DNA from: Adiantum capillus-veneris
Lineage: Eukaryota > Streptophyta > Polypodiopsida > Polypodiales > Pteridaceae
DNA length: 64,000 nucleotides
Direction: 5' to 3'
NCBI GenBank assembly: GCA_014529385.2
Contig: CM043971.1
Span: 60,094,709-60,158,708, forward strand
The notes beneath the pieces are model-generated. The model saw only the letters and a program-made list of their open reading frames with translations, had not been told where the DNA came from and did no database searches. Made by a program: the position numbers and the translations under genes. Shown in pieces: positions 37,001 to 48,094 of this stretch (the first letter of the stretch is position 1; each line of letters opens with the position of its first letter).

Positions 37001-38196
37001 TCAATTCAGGATTCCTTGTTCCAAACAGCATTTTCCACAAGCAATTCATCCCACAAATGAAAGATTTTTCGCTATACATGGTGCCAACTTCATTATCATA
37101 GACGAGATATCAATGCTAACAAGTACAATCTTCAATCTGGTCGTTCGCCAGATAGTTAACATCAGCAACGGAACACTTCTTGACCCATTCAGTCAGAAGC
37201 TCATCTTGCTTTTTGGGGATGTGGTGCAACTTCCTCCAGTCTTCCATCACCAGGAGCCATTATGCCATGTTTGCAACATACAAAACTCAGCTTACATCGT
37301 TGCAGCCACTACCCACAACATGACCTTCTCAGTTCGCCATGCCGCGGACCCTGCTTACGTCCAATTCTTGGAATCCGTCTCAAGCAACCAATAGAACAAC
37401 AGATAGCCAAAACGCTTTCACAATGTATAATTAATGAAATTGAACTCCTACGAGTAATCGATGACGCTACTACACTAATATGTACTCATAGGGACGACGT
37501 ATAGAAGTACAACAACTTGATTCTGCAAAAGTCCTTCTCAGCATCCGATATTGTTGCCATTCCACTAAAAACCAATGCTCTTGATGAACCATTAGTGCAG
37601 GAATGGCTCCAAGACAAGACATTCCATGAGATGGACAATAATGCAATTGGGGCTAGATGTATGATTACGGAAAACATTAACTTGGCTATAGGTGCCACAA
37701 ATGGCTCCACTTGCCGTACTCTGTCCTATTCATACGACTATACCGATCAAATTGTTGCTACAAAAGTAATGCTACTTTTCCATTGATACCACCATGACAA
37801 TACGAAGGACTAAACATGCTACAAGAGAAATCAATCGCAAATGGTTCCACAAAAGCACATTCCCTTTGTCACTCGCGTACGCAATCACTGGGCACAAATC
37901 TCAAGCAGCTACGATATCAAGGAAATCCATCCTCATTAAAACAAGCTTTTGCCCTAGGATTGGCATACGTCATGTTCTCTCGAGTGACAGAAAGACACCA
38001 TCTCAAAATATTGAACATCCCAACCCCAAGGATGTTCTGGCCGGCCAGTAGAACACTCCCCCAATGGTTAGACATTTCCTTGCTTAATTTCACAAACAAG
38101 TACTCTAACTCTTTCGGTCTTTCATCTCGTAAGGTGCATGGATTACACAATCAATTCTTTGCTAACAATTTTCTTGAATGCAGATTTCCTTCATAG
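34052..38196 (+). pseudogene. Helitron Rep-helicase (rolling-circle transposase), disrupted
   Basis: The likely start is ATG 34052 (MAIATMLRATRKRRWEYP). The protein order fits a Helitron transposase. Cys pairs (CGRCGIC, later CCSAC) come first, then FPSFLFPTGKG near 35010, and the Helitron N domain (TMPGTPPWHRRNLRDLITMV, 35280-35340). The Rep HUH motif HAHVILW follows at 35607-35627, then the tyrosine motif YLLKYAMK at about 35976-35999. Last is a PIF1-family helicase: Walker A GFPGCGKKFL at 36861, Walker B IIIDEISML near 37095, GDVVQLPPV near 37216, SLAYAITGHKSQ near 37870 and YVMFSRV near 37967. In-frame stops lie at about 34127, 35595, 36213, 36804 and 37502, and there are about four frame changes. 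The usual Thr/Ser after GK in Walker A is Lys. The copy cannot be autonomous now. Confidence 0.9.
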
Positions 38197-38219
38197 CAAG
38201 TAACAACCTCCAGCATCTC

Positions 38220-39524
38220 ATGATGGACACGGATCAGGTAACCATTCCTTGAATTAATCTATTTTCAAGCTACATTTTATGCCATTAAATATGTAGAAAA
38301 CTCAACCATCATATTTCTCTTGCTCTATCGTTCAGATATTTGATAAATTCATCAACATCGCAGCTACCTCAAAACCAAAAAACAATTATTCTGTATACCC
38401 ATCTTCAAATCAAATGCGACTAGCAAATATGGCTGGCGAGGCCCCAAGCGCATTCATTGAGGGGTTCCGCACGACTCAACTTCTCCACTTATACATCAAT
38501 AAATGCAGCAATCAAAACAAAGAATATAGAAATAACTAGCTAAAGTTGGCAACAGGTACTTCGACCTCTTCATATTCTTGTATTGCAAACAGTAAACATT
38601 AACAAATTTGGTTGCTTCTACAATATCTACCTTTTTTTTTCTACAGGGTTACAAAAAGAGATACTGCTATCGTTGGACATTGAATTTGATGAGCGAAACA
38701 AACTACTGCTAGACACAGAAGCCCAAAAAATACTGAACACAAAGATTGCTGGAATCACCACCTACACAATCGAGATGCTGCACTACGGTTACAAAATTGC
38801 CCTTGACAAATTGGTCGTTCTCGACAAAAATTATAGCAAGCCAGGCACTTTCCAACGTGGTAAAAGAGTTTGGGAACGAATTCAAAGGGATTGAGAGAGC
38901 AATCTTAACTGATGAGCAATTCACATGGCATGTTAATAGAGACCTTTTTGATGCCCGGTTTGGTGAGACAAATGATCCATTTCGAAAGCTTGAACCGCTA
39001 CATGGTAACCATATGCACCCCTTATAGAATATAATTATCTCATCATTATCTGATTACATACTAATTGAGCACATCACTTCAGTGCAGGGCATCAACAACG
39101 AAACCAACAAGGAGATCCCCAACAACATAATAACTTCATAAGAGGAAGCAGCCCGTTCCGACGCTGCTCCAACTCCCAAAAGACAATGACAGACGAAGAG
39201 GACTACATAGTTTACTCTATTAGGTGCAAAATCAATAACCGTGTTTACATAGGCATGACATCCGATTTTGAAGCTAGGAAAAGAGCACACATGAAAAATC
39301 CACCAATACGGATGAAACATGATGTGTCGTCCTTTCCCCCATTTTGTCAAAACTTCGAGTTTCATGTACTGCATAGTACACACGATAGGAGCACTGCTAT
39401 TGCACAGAAATCACAAAAGAGAATCACTCAAGATGCAACGTCCACTAAAGGATACAATAATTTGAAGGGACATCCTCCAAACTGCAAGAAATACTATTAT
39501 TTAAAACACCATAGAAAAATATAG
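38220..39524 (+). pseudogene. Four-exon gene ending in a GIY-YIG nuclease domain, disrupted
   Basis: Likely exons are 38220-38237, 38336-38555, 38647-39004 and 39088-39524, with introns of 98, 91 and 83 bp. All introns start GT and end AG, and the reading phase is kept across each junction. Exon 2 has TAG at 38537-38539, and exon 3 changes frame once near 38830-38850. The N-terminal 190 residues are unfamiliar (EFGNEFKGIERAILTDEQFT). The C-terminus carries a GIY-YIG domain: DYIVYSIRC near 39207, RVYIGMTSDFEARKRAH near 39240, and GYNNLKGHPP near 39451. The first two motifs and the conserved Arg are intact. A catalytic Glu is not evident in the AIAQKSQKRI helix, where Lys or Ser occupies its place. 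The gene starts 24 bp after the Helitron frame ends, on the same strand. Confidence 0.75.
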
Positions 39525-40102
39525 TGTTCAATGAAATCTAATCTTTGTTCTAGGGTACCAACTCTCATTCAGTTTTCTTTTTTGTATTGAATTACTTCTC
39601 AAGAGTCTTTTCCTCTAATATCTATGATAATTTTTATGTTATGTTTCTCTATTATCTGTGAGACTTTTTTTAAGTTATGTTCTGTTTAGCTTATGCTATG
39701 CAATTTTTTTCTTAAAATTATATTATGTTTAGCTTATGTTCTAACTTTTCTCTACAAGAACATCATTCAGCTTCAAATTTTAGAATTCAACCGCTACATG
39801 TACTGCAGCTCAATCACTGATCAAGATACTAGTTCGTCCACATTACCTAAATGTCTTGCAATAACATCAACATAAATAGACAATCCATTCCAGCAACCCC
39901 ATGTCTAATACTTCTACAAAAAATGATCAACGAATAAGAACCAAACCATGTAGTAACAACTTATATATTTTGCAAAAAGAACTTATACATGTACAAATGC
40001 TGCACCTTGCCTTCATCACAAATTAATAGTATTCCTTGCTATTGCTTCTCAATAACTTATGCACTATACATATCATAACTCATTCCGGCACTCTCCAACT
40101 TT
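39525..40102. other. AT-rich region downstream of the nuclease gene
   Basis: T-rich sequence with repeated TTATGTT and GTTTAGCTTATG words (39640-39750). No open frame longer than 60 codons. It would be the 3' untranslated tail of the Helitron if the element ends near 40142. Confidence 0.4.
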
Positions 40103-40142
40103 ATGCCTTCTCCTCCAAAGCTTGGCAATCAAGGCATACTAG
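40103..40142 (+). other. Candidate Helitron 3' terminus
   Basis: ATGCCTT (40103-40109) and AAGGCAT (40131-40137) form a 7-bp stem, with an inner CCAA/TTGG stem at 40114-40124. They are followed by A, CTAG (40139-40142) and T, matching the Helitron rule of a subterminal hairpin then CTRR before a host T. The loop is long and the hairpin lies closer to the end than usual, so this is only a candidate. Confidence 0.25.
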
Positions 40143-40149
40143 TTCGCTT

Positions 40150-40280
40150 TGTTAAGGGAAAAGAGACCAACTTTTCCCAATGGGAAAAATGCAGGGAACA
40201 TTGAGTTCTCCAAGTGGGAAAAAGGACGCCCATGAGTTTTACCACAAGGGAAAAATTGGCTCCACTTTTCCCACCTTACA
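40150..40280. repeat. Cluster of GGGAAA/TTTCCC motifs, module 2
   Basis: At least seven GGGAAA or TTTCCC words lie within about 130 bp on alternating strands, spaced roughly 15-25 bp. They start just after the candidate Helitron end. See also 28170-28330 and 58861-59057. Confidence 0.6.
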
Positions 40281-41594
40281 AATGTGGAGGATAAGTTCCC
40301 TTGTTGAAAATGAGACTCTATTTAGTCAAAGATTCCTTGGAATCCTATTTCCTCCAACCCACCCTTTGTGCATCTTGCCAACATACTCCTCGATCCCCGT
40401 CCCTCTTCCTGATCGCTTCTCTCCCCCACCAAACCCCTTCTCGAGTCTCAACATAAACACAAGATGCACATAGAGATAGCAACAGTGGGAGAAAAAGAGA
40501 GATGATTTAGTCTATTGACTACAAAAGACACATTGTCCTGCATAGCTCATGCACTCATGGAATCTATTCCCTTGTGGTATATATCATGTACGCTCCCTCC
40601 CTTTCTCATAACCACCAATATTTTGCATGCTTCATATGCCCTCCGGCCTATTTAAGTTGAGTGCTCGAGCTAAAGATGTATTGGCCAGCTCTACATACCA
40701 CACAATGTCCATGGCTGAAAGCAAGAGCCTTAGTGCTATCAAGCTACTTCCCATAGCAGCCACTGTCAAGCCTATCTCCCCACTATAAGCCCTATTTCCA
40801 TCTTGCTTCAATTTGTATATGAATAGTTATGGTACTACACTCCAAAACTCATGCACAGAGTGCACATCAGACTTACATCACCTTAGCGAGGCGGCACACA
40901 TAGGCAGCTCTTTGCCTTTGCCTTGAATATTTCCACCTCTGCCACACGTGCACTAAAAGCATAGAGAAAGGAGGCACATGCCCACTACCACCGTTGCAAA
41001 GAGCGACATAGAGCAAAATATGTGCATGGAGGAGACATCTATCCACTGGCACCAACCCAAGAGATTGAGAGTGAGGAAAGAATCTGGTTTAGATTCCCCA
41101 TATTTATGCATTTTTTAGAAAGTAGGTAGACATACGTAAGTTCACATATTAGAATTCACTTTCCTACATTAGAGGTGGTTCATTTTCCTATTCATTACTA
41201 GAGGGTAGAAAACTTATCTTGTGAAAATCCATGCCGCTTAGTTGCCTCTAGTTCTTATAGACCCTTTCACTTTGGAATATAGCACTTAACAATACACAAG
41301 GATTGCTTGTGCCAAAGGCTTATCGTTTTCTTGTCTAGAAAGTTCCTTTGGCCTTTGTGTAATCAATGTTTATTTTTGTTGTTGCCTATAGCTATAATTT
41401 TTTGTTGATCTACAAAAGAGGTTGATGGTAAGCTTATAACATAATCTACGATAAAACTAGAGACTTATATAATGACCCATTTGTTTGTGCTTGAACGGAA
41501 AACATTACGTAATTAGTGAAGTTGAAAAGTTTATTCCAAATTTCTTGAAGTCACAATTGGCCATTGTCAACAAGGTTAAAATGAACAACGGCTC

Positions 41595-41659
<65 letters not shown>

Positions 41660-42380
41660 TTTCTATATCCTCTCTTATCCCTCCCCAAGGACCCTCCATT
41701 GTTGGATTATCAAAAAGGCCATGGCACAAGCTACCAACCAAGAACCATACTTGCAACTCGAGGGTGTAGAAGTGAGACCAAGATTGTCATCATGACAATG
41801 CACGGACCTAGAGATGCTCCTTAAACTGGTTGTATGAAAAAGACCTATGTCTTCAAAAAAGAAACCTAAAGACTATATGATCCAAGCTAATCTAATCATT
41901 ACTATGAGACATAACTAGGTCACACTTGACAAACATCTTTATTTATGCAAGATCCGAATGTTATTATCAATCTTTACAGAGGGAAATGGTTTATCCTTTT
42001 TTTACTTGAACTGGCATGACATGAGTCCTAAACAAGAGCCAATGGCATGTAAGTCTATGATACTATGCATGAATAATTGGCATGCAAAGGTTAGAAAAAT
42101 TGTGGTGCATACTTAGGAAACCAAACAACACTTACAATTTTTAAATTTTAAATCTAAGTTTACACTCACTTTGTTTGTGAATATTTGGAAAAGAGATATC
42201 ATGCTTAATTTAGAGGGCATATTACATAAGAGTCCAATGTGCTTGAAATATCGAGAAAAGGGTATTGTCTAACAAATCAAAAGTACAACACCTTTGAATC
42301 TAAGCTACAATGGATAGAAAAAGAAGCAACTTATAAAAAGATCCCATCAACTAAGTGTCCCATTTCTTTCATATGCAATG
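40281..42380. other. Stretch without a recognised gene, one GA tract
   Basis: Only short open frames with no motifs. A (GA)n tract of about 58 bp lies at 41599-41656 and is interrupted once by GC. Confidence 0.5.
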
Positions 42381-44309
42381 AGAAGAACCACTATACTGAA
42401 TCCAAGCTACGTAGTATTGCAAAAGAACAGATTGATCCATGTTCATAGAGCAATATGTGAAGAAACTAGACTTGTTAGATCTACGCGCCTCTTTAACGGC
42501 TTTCCATAAATTTCCAAACATCTCATCCATGTCATGTTGACCCATCTCCTTCATTGCAATCGAGATCAATTCTTTATTTTTCATCTCCTTTGTTGTTGCC
42601 AATAACTATATATAACCAAAAGTTTAGAAGAGAGAAAAACTCCATGATCTTGCAAATTTCTCATGGATAAGAAATCTTATGAACCTACATTTATACCTTG
42701 CTCAAAGTGCAAGTGTCATTCTTACTCTTCTTCATTGTCTTTTCTACAAGTGAACTCATGTGGCTTTGATCAACCTATTCATGTAGAACATTTGAAAGTT
42801 TGGTAAAACAAGAAGAAACACCAAACCATTATTAGTGTGATTGTTTTTCTCAATAAGAAACAGTAATATATTTAAGAGAATTCTAAGGTGAAGCCCACAA
42901 CCCGATGTGCCAGGTTGGAGCTAGTCAAAGTGGTTTTGTGTTTTAGGTCATCAAAGATTCTAGACAAATTAACTAAATAAATATAGCAAGTAAAAATGTG
43001 GGGTACATAGAGATAATGACGCAAGACTTTAAAACCATTGTTGCATAAGCTTTGAAATGGTAGATAAGTGCATAGCATATACCTTTCTCTGTTTAGAGGC
43101 CTTCTGATTTGTAGGGCCATGCCCATCAAAGGCCTAAAAAGAGATGCAAAAGTATTTAGCGTAAGAGCTCATAAGATGTGATATCTTTCTCTTAGATGTC
43201 ACCTAAGGTATCCTAATTCTCAAAATCATTCTTAGCTATACCTATACCTTGTCTCAAATTAAAGGACATACCATCATCTTGTTGATACTTTCAAACTTTG
43301 ATTCCTTTTCCCTTTGATAAGGATATTCACAAGGTTGTAGCACACAGAGGATCCACAATTTCAAACAATGGAGTGGTAATGTATCCCATAAAGCATCACA
43401 ATTCTAAAAGAAATGAAGAAACAACGACTCTAAAAAAAGCAAAAGGTTCTTCATACCCTCGTGTTTGCATTCTCTAACCCCAACACAATTTCATCCTCAT
43501 AGTCCATTATGACATGGGTGGAAGTAGTTTCATCCAAGTTTGTCTCATGCTACACATTTGCCAAGAAAATATTAGCAATTAGAAGAGATTATTAGGTATG
43601 TTAAAGCTTTTAGATTTAATACTTAATACAAGTAATTTGGATTTCGCCACTCATCACATCACTTGGCTTGTTCACCTTCGCATTTGTGACTTCTTCCACT
43701 CCAACAACAACTCTATTGTTCTTTGTTGGCATTACATGGGGCTTTTTCACCTCATCCAATGTGGCTTCTTCCATTTCAAGGATAGTTCCATTGTGTAAAG
43801 GGATGCTATAGAAGCTAGTTTGAATCCCCTTGTCCTAAAAAATGGTAATTACATCAATTCAAAAACCCACCATCAAAGAAAATGGGTTATTCAAACTAAT
43901 ATTACCATTGAAGGTCTTACCAATGGATTTAAACCTCCCGCCCAATGATATCATAACAAAAGAAAACATGTAGAAGTTAGCTTAAACCAAGAGTGATGTA
44001 GCTAACAATGTTTTCAATGTGGCCCACCTCTTGTTTTGATCCTCATGTCTCAAGCATGACCATGTCATCCTCCATTTCCATGTCATTGCAATCAAGGTCT
44101 AAGCAAAGACTTTTTCTAATTTCTATATTCTATTTTACACCATGCTAATATGACCATTATAAAAAAAACAAAGTAATCCGATGACTAAAAAACATGTTTT
44201 GTACTCTAGCCATCCTTATAGTGTTACTATCATGGTAGCTAGTCTACTGCCGTGCTATGATGCCACAATCCTCAAGATTTGTACCAAGTGTTTATGTGAA
44301 AAGCAAAAG

Positions 44310-44343
<34 letters not shown>

Positions 44344-45746
44344 ATACACATAAGATAGCTATGACATTGTGAAAGACAAAAGTGAACAAAAAAAGGTATT
44401 CATGTCTACAAAAGCACATGATGTGTATCATACCATTGTATTAACACTCCCATTTGGTGGCTCGGGAATGTAGTAATCCTCCACAAAAGTCTCCATAAAA
44501 GGGTGTTCTCCATCTTCATTTACATGATTATCATTTGATCATAAGCTTGTGGGATTGACATAGGCGGAGTCCTTTGGCTAAACAAGTAAGAACATACCAA
44601 AGTGTCAAGTTAGTAAACTAGAAAATAGTATGGGCATGGTAATATTCATAGCATTTATACTTGATGAATGAAAGATTCTTCAAAAGGACATCTCTCACCG
44701 CAACTTGCAAGCTTGTGCCTCACCATGCTTAATGTTTGAGGAACTCGTGAAGGTATTTTGTCAACATAGCATGAATGACAATGACCAAAAGCCAACTCAC
44801 AAACTCGGAAATATTGGAAACACACACACATACAACTCACAGAATTAAAAGAGATTCATAATGTATACCTTGGGAGGATCCTCCAAGTGAAGAGCACTCT
44901 TCATGAATTGGAGCATGGAGGTACCCTTGAGTGCTTTCATGGAGAAATCCTGTGAGGGATAGCACCGTTGTCTCCTTGTATCAATAGTTAGTGGGCTAAG
45001 CAAAGAAGGACCGCCCCCTAAATTTGCCAATTGAGAATTCTTTTTTAGATTTCTTTGTGCATGTCTCCATTCTAGGACCTTGTCGTACACGTCTTTGACT
45101 CTCCACTCAAGCTTTACATCTTTTGAAAACACTAGAGTTTTCAAGTCATGCATGTTTTCCTTGATGAATTCCATCAAATTGTTTGCAGTCAATGGATCTT
45201 TTTGCAAATTGATTTGTGTGAATGCATCCTTCCCTAAATCCCCAAAACCTTCCTTGAACCACCCTCTAATTTTGTTCATGCTTTTATTGTAAGAAAAGTG
45301 TTGTTTGTCCCAACATATTTTTCCTACAAGAGGATAGTTATTTTTCACCATGGATGGATAAAAAACACGTTCATGAGTTATCGGAACCGCATCGCGATGA
45401 AGATGCTTTATCTCATGCAACATGAGTAGGCTATGGTTTCCATTTTTTATTGGACGTTGAATAACCCTTGGAGGCTCTCTCCTAGTGATTGATTCATGAA
45501 CGAAAAAGGATTGTCATTAAGGACATGCTTGCTCCATCCTACAAGCATGTGGCGGTGCGAGAAGCTTGTCATTTTAAGCTCTATCCAACCTTCCAATGTC
45601 ATGTACAAGAGCGCTTTGCCATTCCTGCCACTTGATGACACTGCTTGAGAGTACTCCCTTGTCACACAAAACTCCTCGACAAAAGCTACTACTCTCCGAT
45701 TATCCCACAATGCAATAGTTCCAATGCTTTGATCGGTGCTATACAT
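42381..45746 (-). CDS. Probable multi-exon gene of unknown function
   Basis: Several minus-strand open segments look like successive exons. The largest, 45737-44869, follows an AG acceptor (AATGTATAG) and ends at AAG|GTATAC. It has one apparent frame change near 45455 and encodes WIELKMTSFSHRHMLVGWSK, later VKNNYPLVGKICWDKQHF and VFSKDVKLEWRVKDVYDKVL. Further coding-like segments are about 44840-44655 (TLSMVRHKLASCGERCPFEE), 44550-44420 (FVEDYYIPEPPNGSVNTM, ending at a GT donor), 44100-44000, 43800-43610 (MEEATLDEVKKPHVMPTKNN), 43530-43450 and 42600-42381 (MKEMGQHDMDEMFGNLWKAV). I do not recognise the protein. Exon borders are approximate, and the stop near 44050 may mean decay. A transposon-encoded protein is possible. 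Confidence 0.35.
44312..44342. repeat. (GA)n microsatellite
   Basis: About 15 GA units on the plus strand, within an apparent intron of the minus-strand gene. Confidence 0.95.
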
Positions 45747-45777
45747 TAAAATAAAAAATGCAAAGTATAAATGTTTT

Positions 45778-46106
45778 CTCTCTCTCTCTCTCTCTACATA
45801 TTAAAAGAATTGCTTACCTTCCTACACATTTCTTGTCCATCAGAACCGTCATGTATGATGTGGTTGATCTACTTGGCAAGCCTTTCCTCTTTTCCGTTGT
45901 GTACTAGTGAGCAGCACTAATGTTGTGGATTGTACTGCATGACCACATGACACTTTGAGATCGGTATTCGCTAGGAGAGGTAGAGCGATCCTGGATTTCA
46001 TCTTTAAGAGAAAGAAAAGCAAGGGTGCTCCTGTAGGGCAGGGAGTCGTGGCCTTCAAGAGCAAAGTATGCAGGCAGTAGTGCAAGACATGAGAAGCAGC
46101 ACTCAA

Positions 46107-46171
<65 letters not shown>

Positions 46172-46311
46172 TGTGCGCTCTTGAGAGAGAGAGGGAGGGT
46201 GCAAGGTAAGTTGTAGCTGCAATATTAGCCTGCTTAATGAAAATCATAACAGAGCTGCCCCAGACTTAGAGACCACATATCTTCACACTAGTTGGGGGCG
46301 TTACTACAGGC

Positions 46312-46390
<79 letters not shown>

Positions 46391-46463
46391 AATTTTGGGA
46401 GCGAGACTAATTATACGTCTCCAAAGTCAAGCTCTAGTTAGTGATAGTTGATTCTTTTCCCGG

Positions 46464-46499
<36 letters not shown>

Positions 46500-46620
46500 T
46501 GCTTCATGAGCTAGCTCTGCATGCGAGTCCCAACGTCTGGCCAGTACTTGATGTGTAAAGGGAGGTGCCGACTCTCATTCATTAATCATGGTGCTTAGAG
46601 AGAGAGAGCGAGAGAGAGGA
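45778..46620. repeat. Series of CT and GA tracts
   Basis: A short CT tract lies at 45778-45794. GA tracts follow at about 46107-46168, 46316-46388, 46467-46496 and 46599-46619. The DNA between them is unique and non-coding as far as I can see. Confidence 0.9.
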
Positions 46621-46958
46621 CGTTTGGGGTCTAGTGATGCTTGAAGGTAGCCCAGCTTCCAAGCCAAGACCTTTGGCCAAGAGAAGGAAGGCCAGGAACA
46701 TTAAGGAAGCTGCACATAGCGCGTAGGTACATAATCATGTCAGGGATGCTAAGCAGCACTGCAGCGGCCCGTGGAGGTCAGACTACAAACGTAACTATTT
46801 GGCATCGTTCGAGAATCGAACTTCACGTTCTGGCTGGTTGCCATGGTGTCTGTTCGTCGAGTAGGCCCAATGGGTGTGACACATATCACGGTGCACTGCC
46901 ATGCAGTACATGGAATTGATCTTGTGCGCGCCGGCGGGACCTCCAAATTTTCAAATTG

Positions 46959-47221
46959 AAAATATTTAAAGTTTACATGTATAGCACAGTCCAGTTTTTG
47001 GGGAAAATCATTGTTCCAATCATACAAAATTCCTTTTTTTTCAAGAGGAAATTTTAGAAATTAGGTTATTTTTGGGTTTTTACACTATTTTTGTCTATTT
47101 TGGGGCGAAATTCCTCCTTTCCCCCTTGGCCTCGATCATCATTTTTAAACGGCACAATATTAAGTTGAGACATTGATAGCACCATTAAATGGAATCCAAC
47201 AAGGTTAAGAAACACAATCGC

Positions 47222-47308
<87 letters not shown>

Positions 47309-47665
47309 AATGTATGGAACGTGAGCAAAGGGCCTAAAAGACCTAGGAGATGTACATCATTATGATCATATGATCCATATATTGGCATGAAAATATTTGA
47401 AGCTGAAATGTGTAGCACGGTCCAATTTTCGGGGAAAATTATTTTTCCAATCATACAAAATTCCTTTCCTTTATTTTTTCAAGAGGAAATTTTAGAAATG
47501 AGGTTATTTTTTGGGTTTTTGCACTACTTTTGTCTATTTAGAGGCGGAATTCCTCCCTTTCCCTTGGCCTTGATCGGCATTTTTAAACGGCACGATATTA
47601 AGTTGAGACAATGGTAGCACCATTATTTGGAATCCAACAAAGTTAAGAAACACAATCGCATAAGG

Positions 47666-47728
<63 letters not shown>

Positions 47729-47737
47729 GGAGAGAAG

Positions 47738-47794
<57 letters not shown>

Positions 47795-47880
47795 AATGTA
47801 TGTAGCGTGAGCAAAGGGCCTAAAAGACCTATGAGATATACATCATCATGATCATATGATCCATATATTGGCATGGAAAA
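46959..47880. repeat. Tandem duplication of about 430-490 bp, each copy with a GA tract
   Basis: Copy one (46959-47389) and copy two (47390-47880) share AATATTT, TAGCAC-GTCCA, CAAGAGGAAATTTTAGAAAT and GAGCAAAGGGCCTAAAAGAC. Copy one has (GA)n at 47224-47305. Copy two has a longer, interrupted GA tract at 47668-47790. The GA tracts occupy the same place, so the tract predates the duplication and has since changed length. Confidence 0.9.
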
Positions 47881-48094
47881 AACAAAATAATATACCAAAC
47901 AACTAAATAGACAATGACATCACACAAATTCTCTCATAGGCGCCCTATGTCTTGTTCTTCAATCAATCTCCTCCTCTGCGAGGAACTTGGTACGGGTAGC
48001 TCTATGTATCTTGATGATTGCGTGAAATCCATTGATGTAACATACGATGTCAATGTAGCTATGTCTATGAGAGTCCCCTGTGTGGGTGTCATTG

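Noticed and set aside
32313-39524. Endogenous giant-virus segment (kinase, PIF1 helicase and GIY-YIG together)
   Set aside because: The helicase is fused to a Rep HUH module with the Helitron N domain in Helitron order, and the nuclease gene has plant-like introns.
39820-39840. ACTAG-T near 39830 as the Helitron 3' end
   Set aside because: The only dyad nearby is the short TGATCA; no proper subterminal hairpin precedes it, so the 40103-40142 candidate is preferred.
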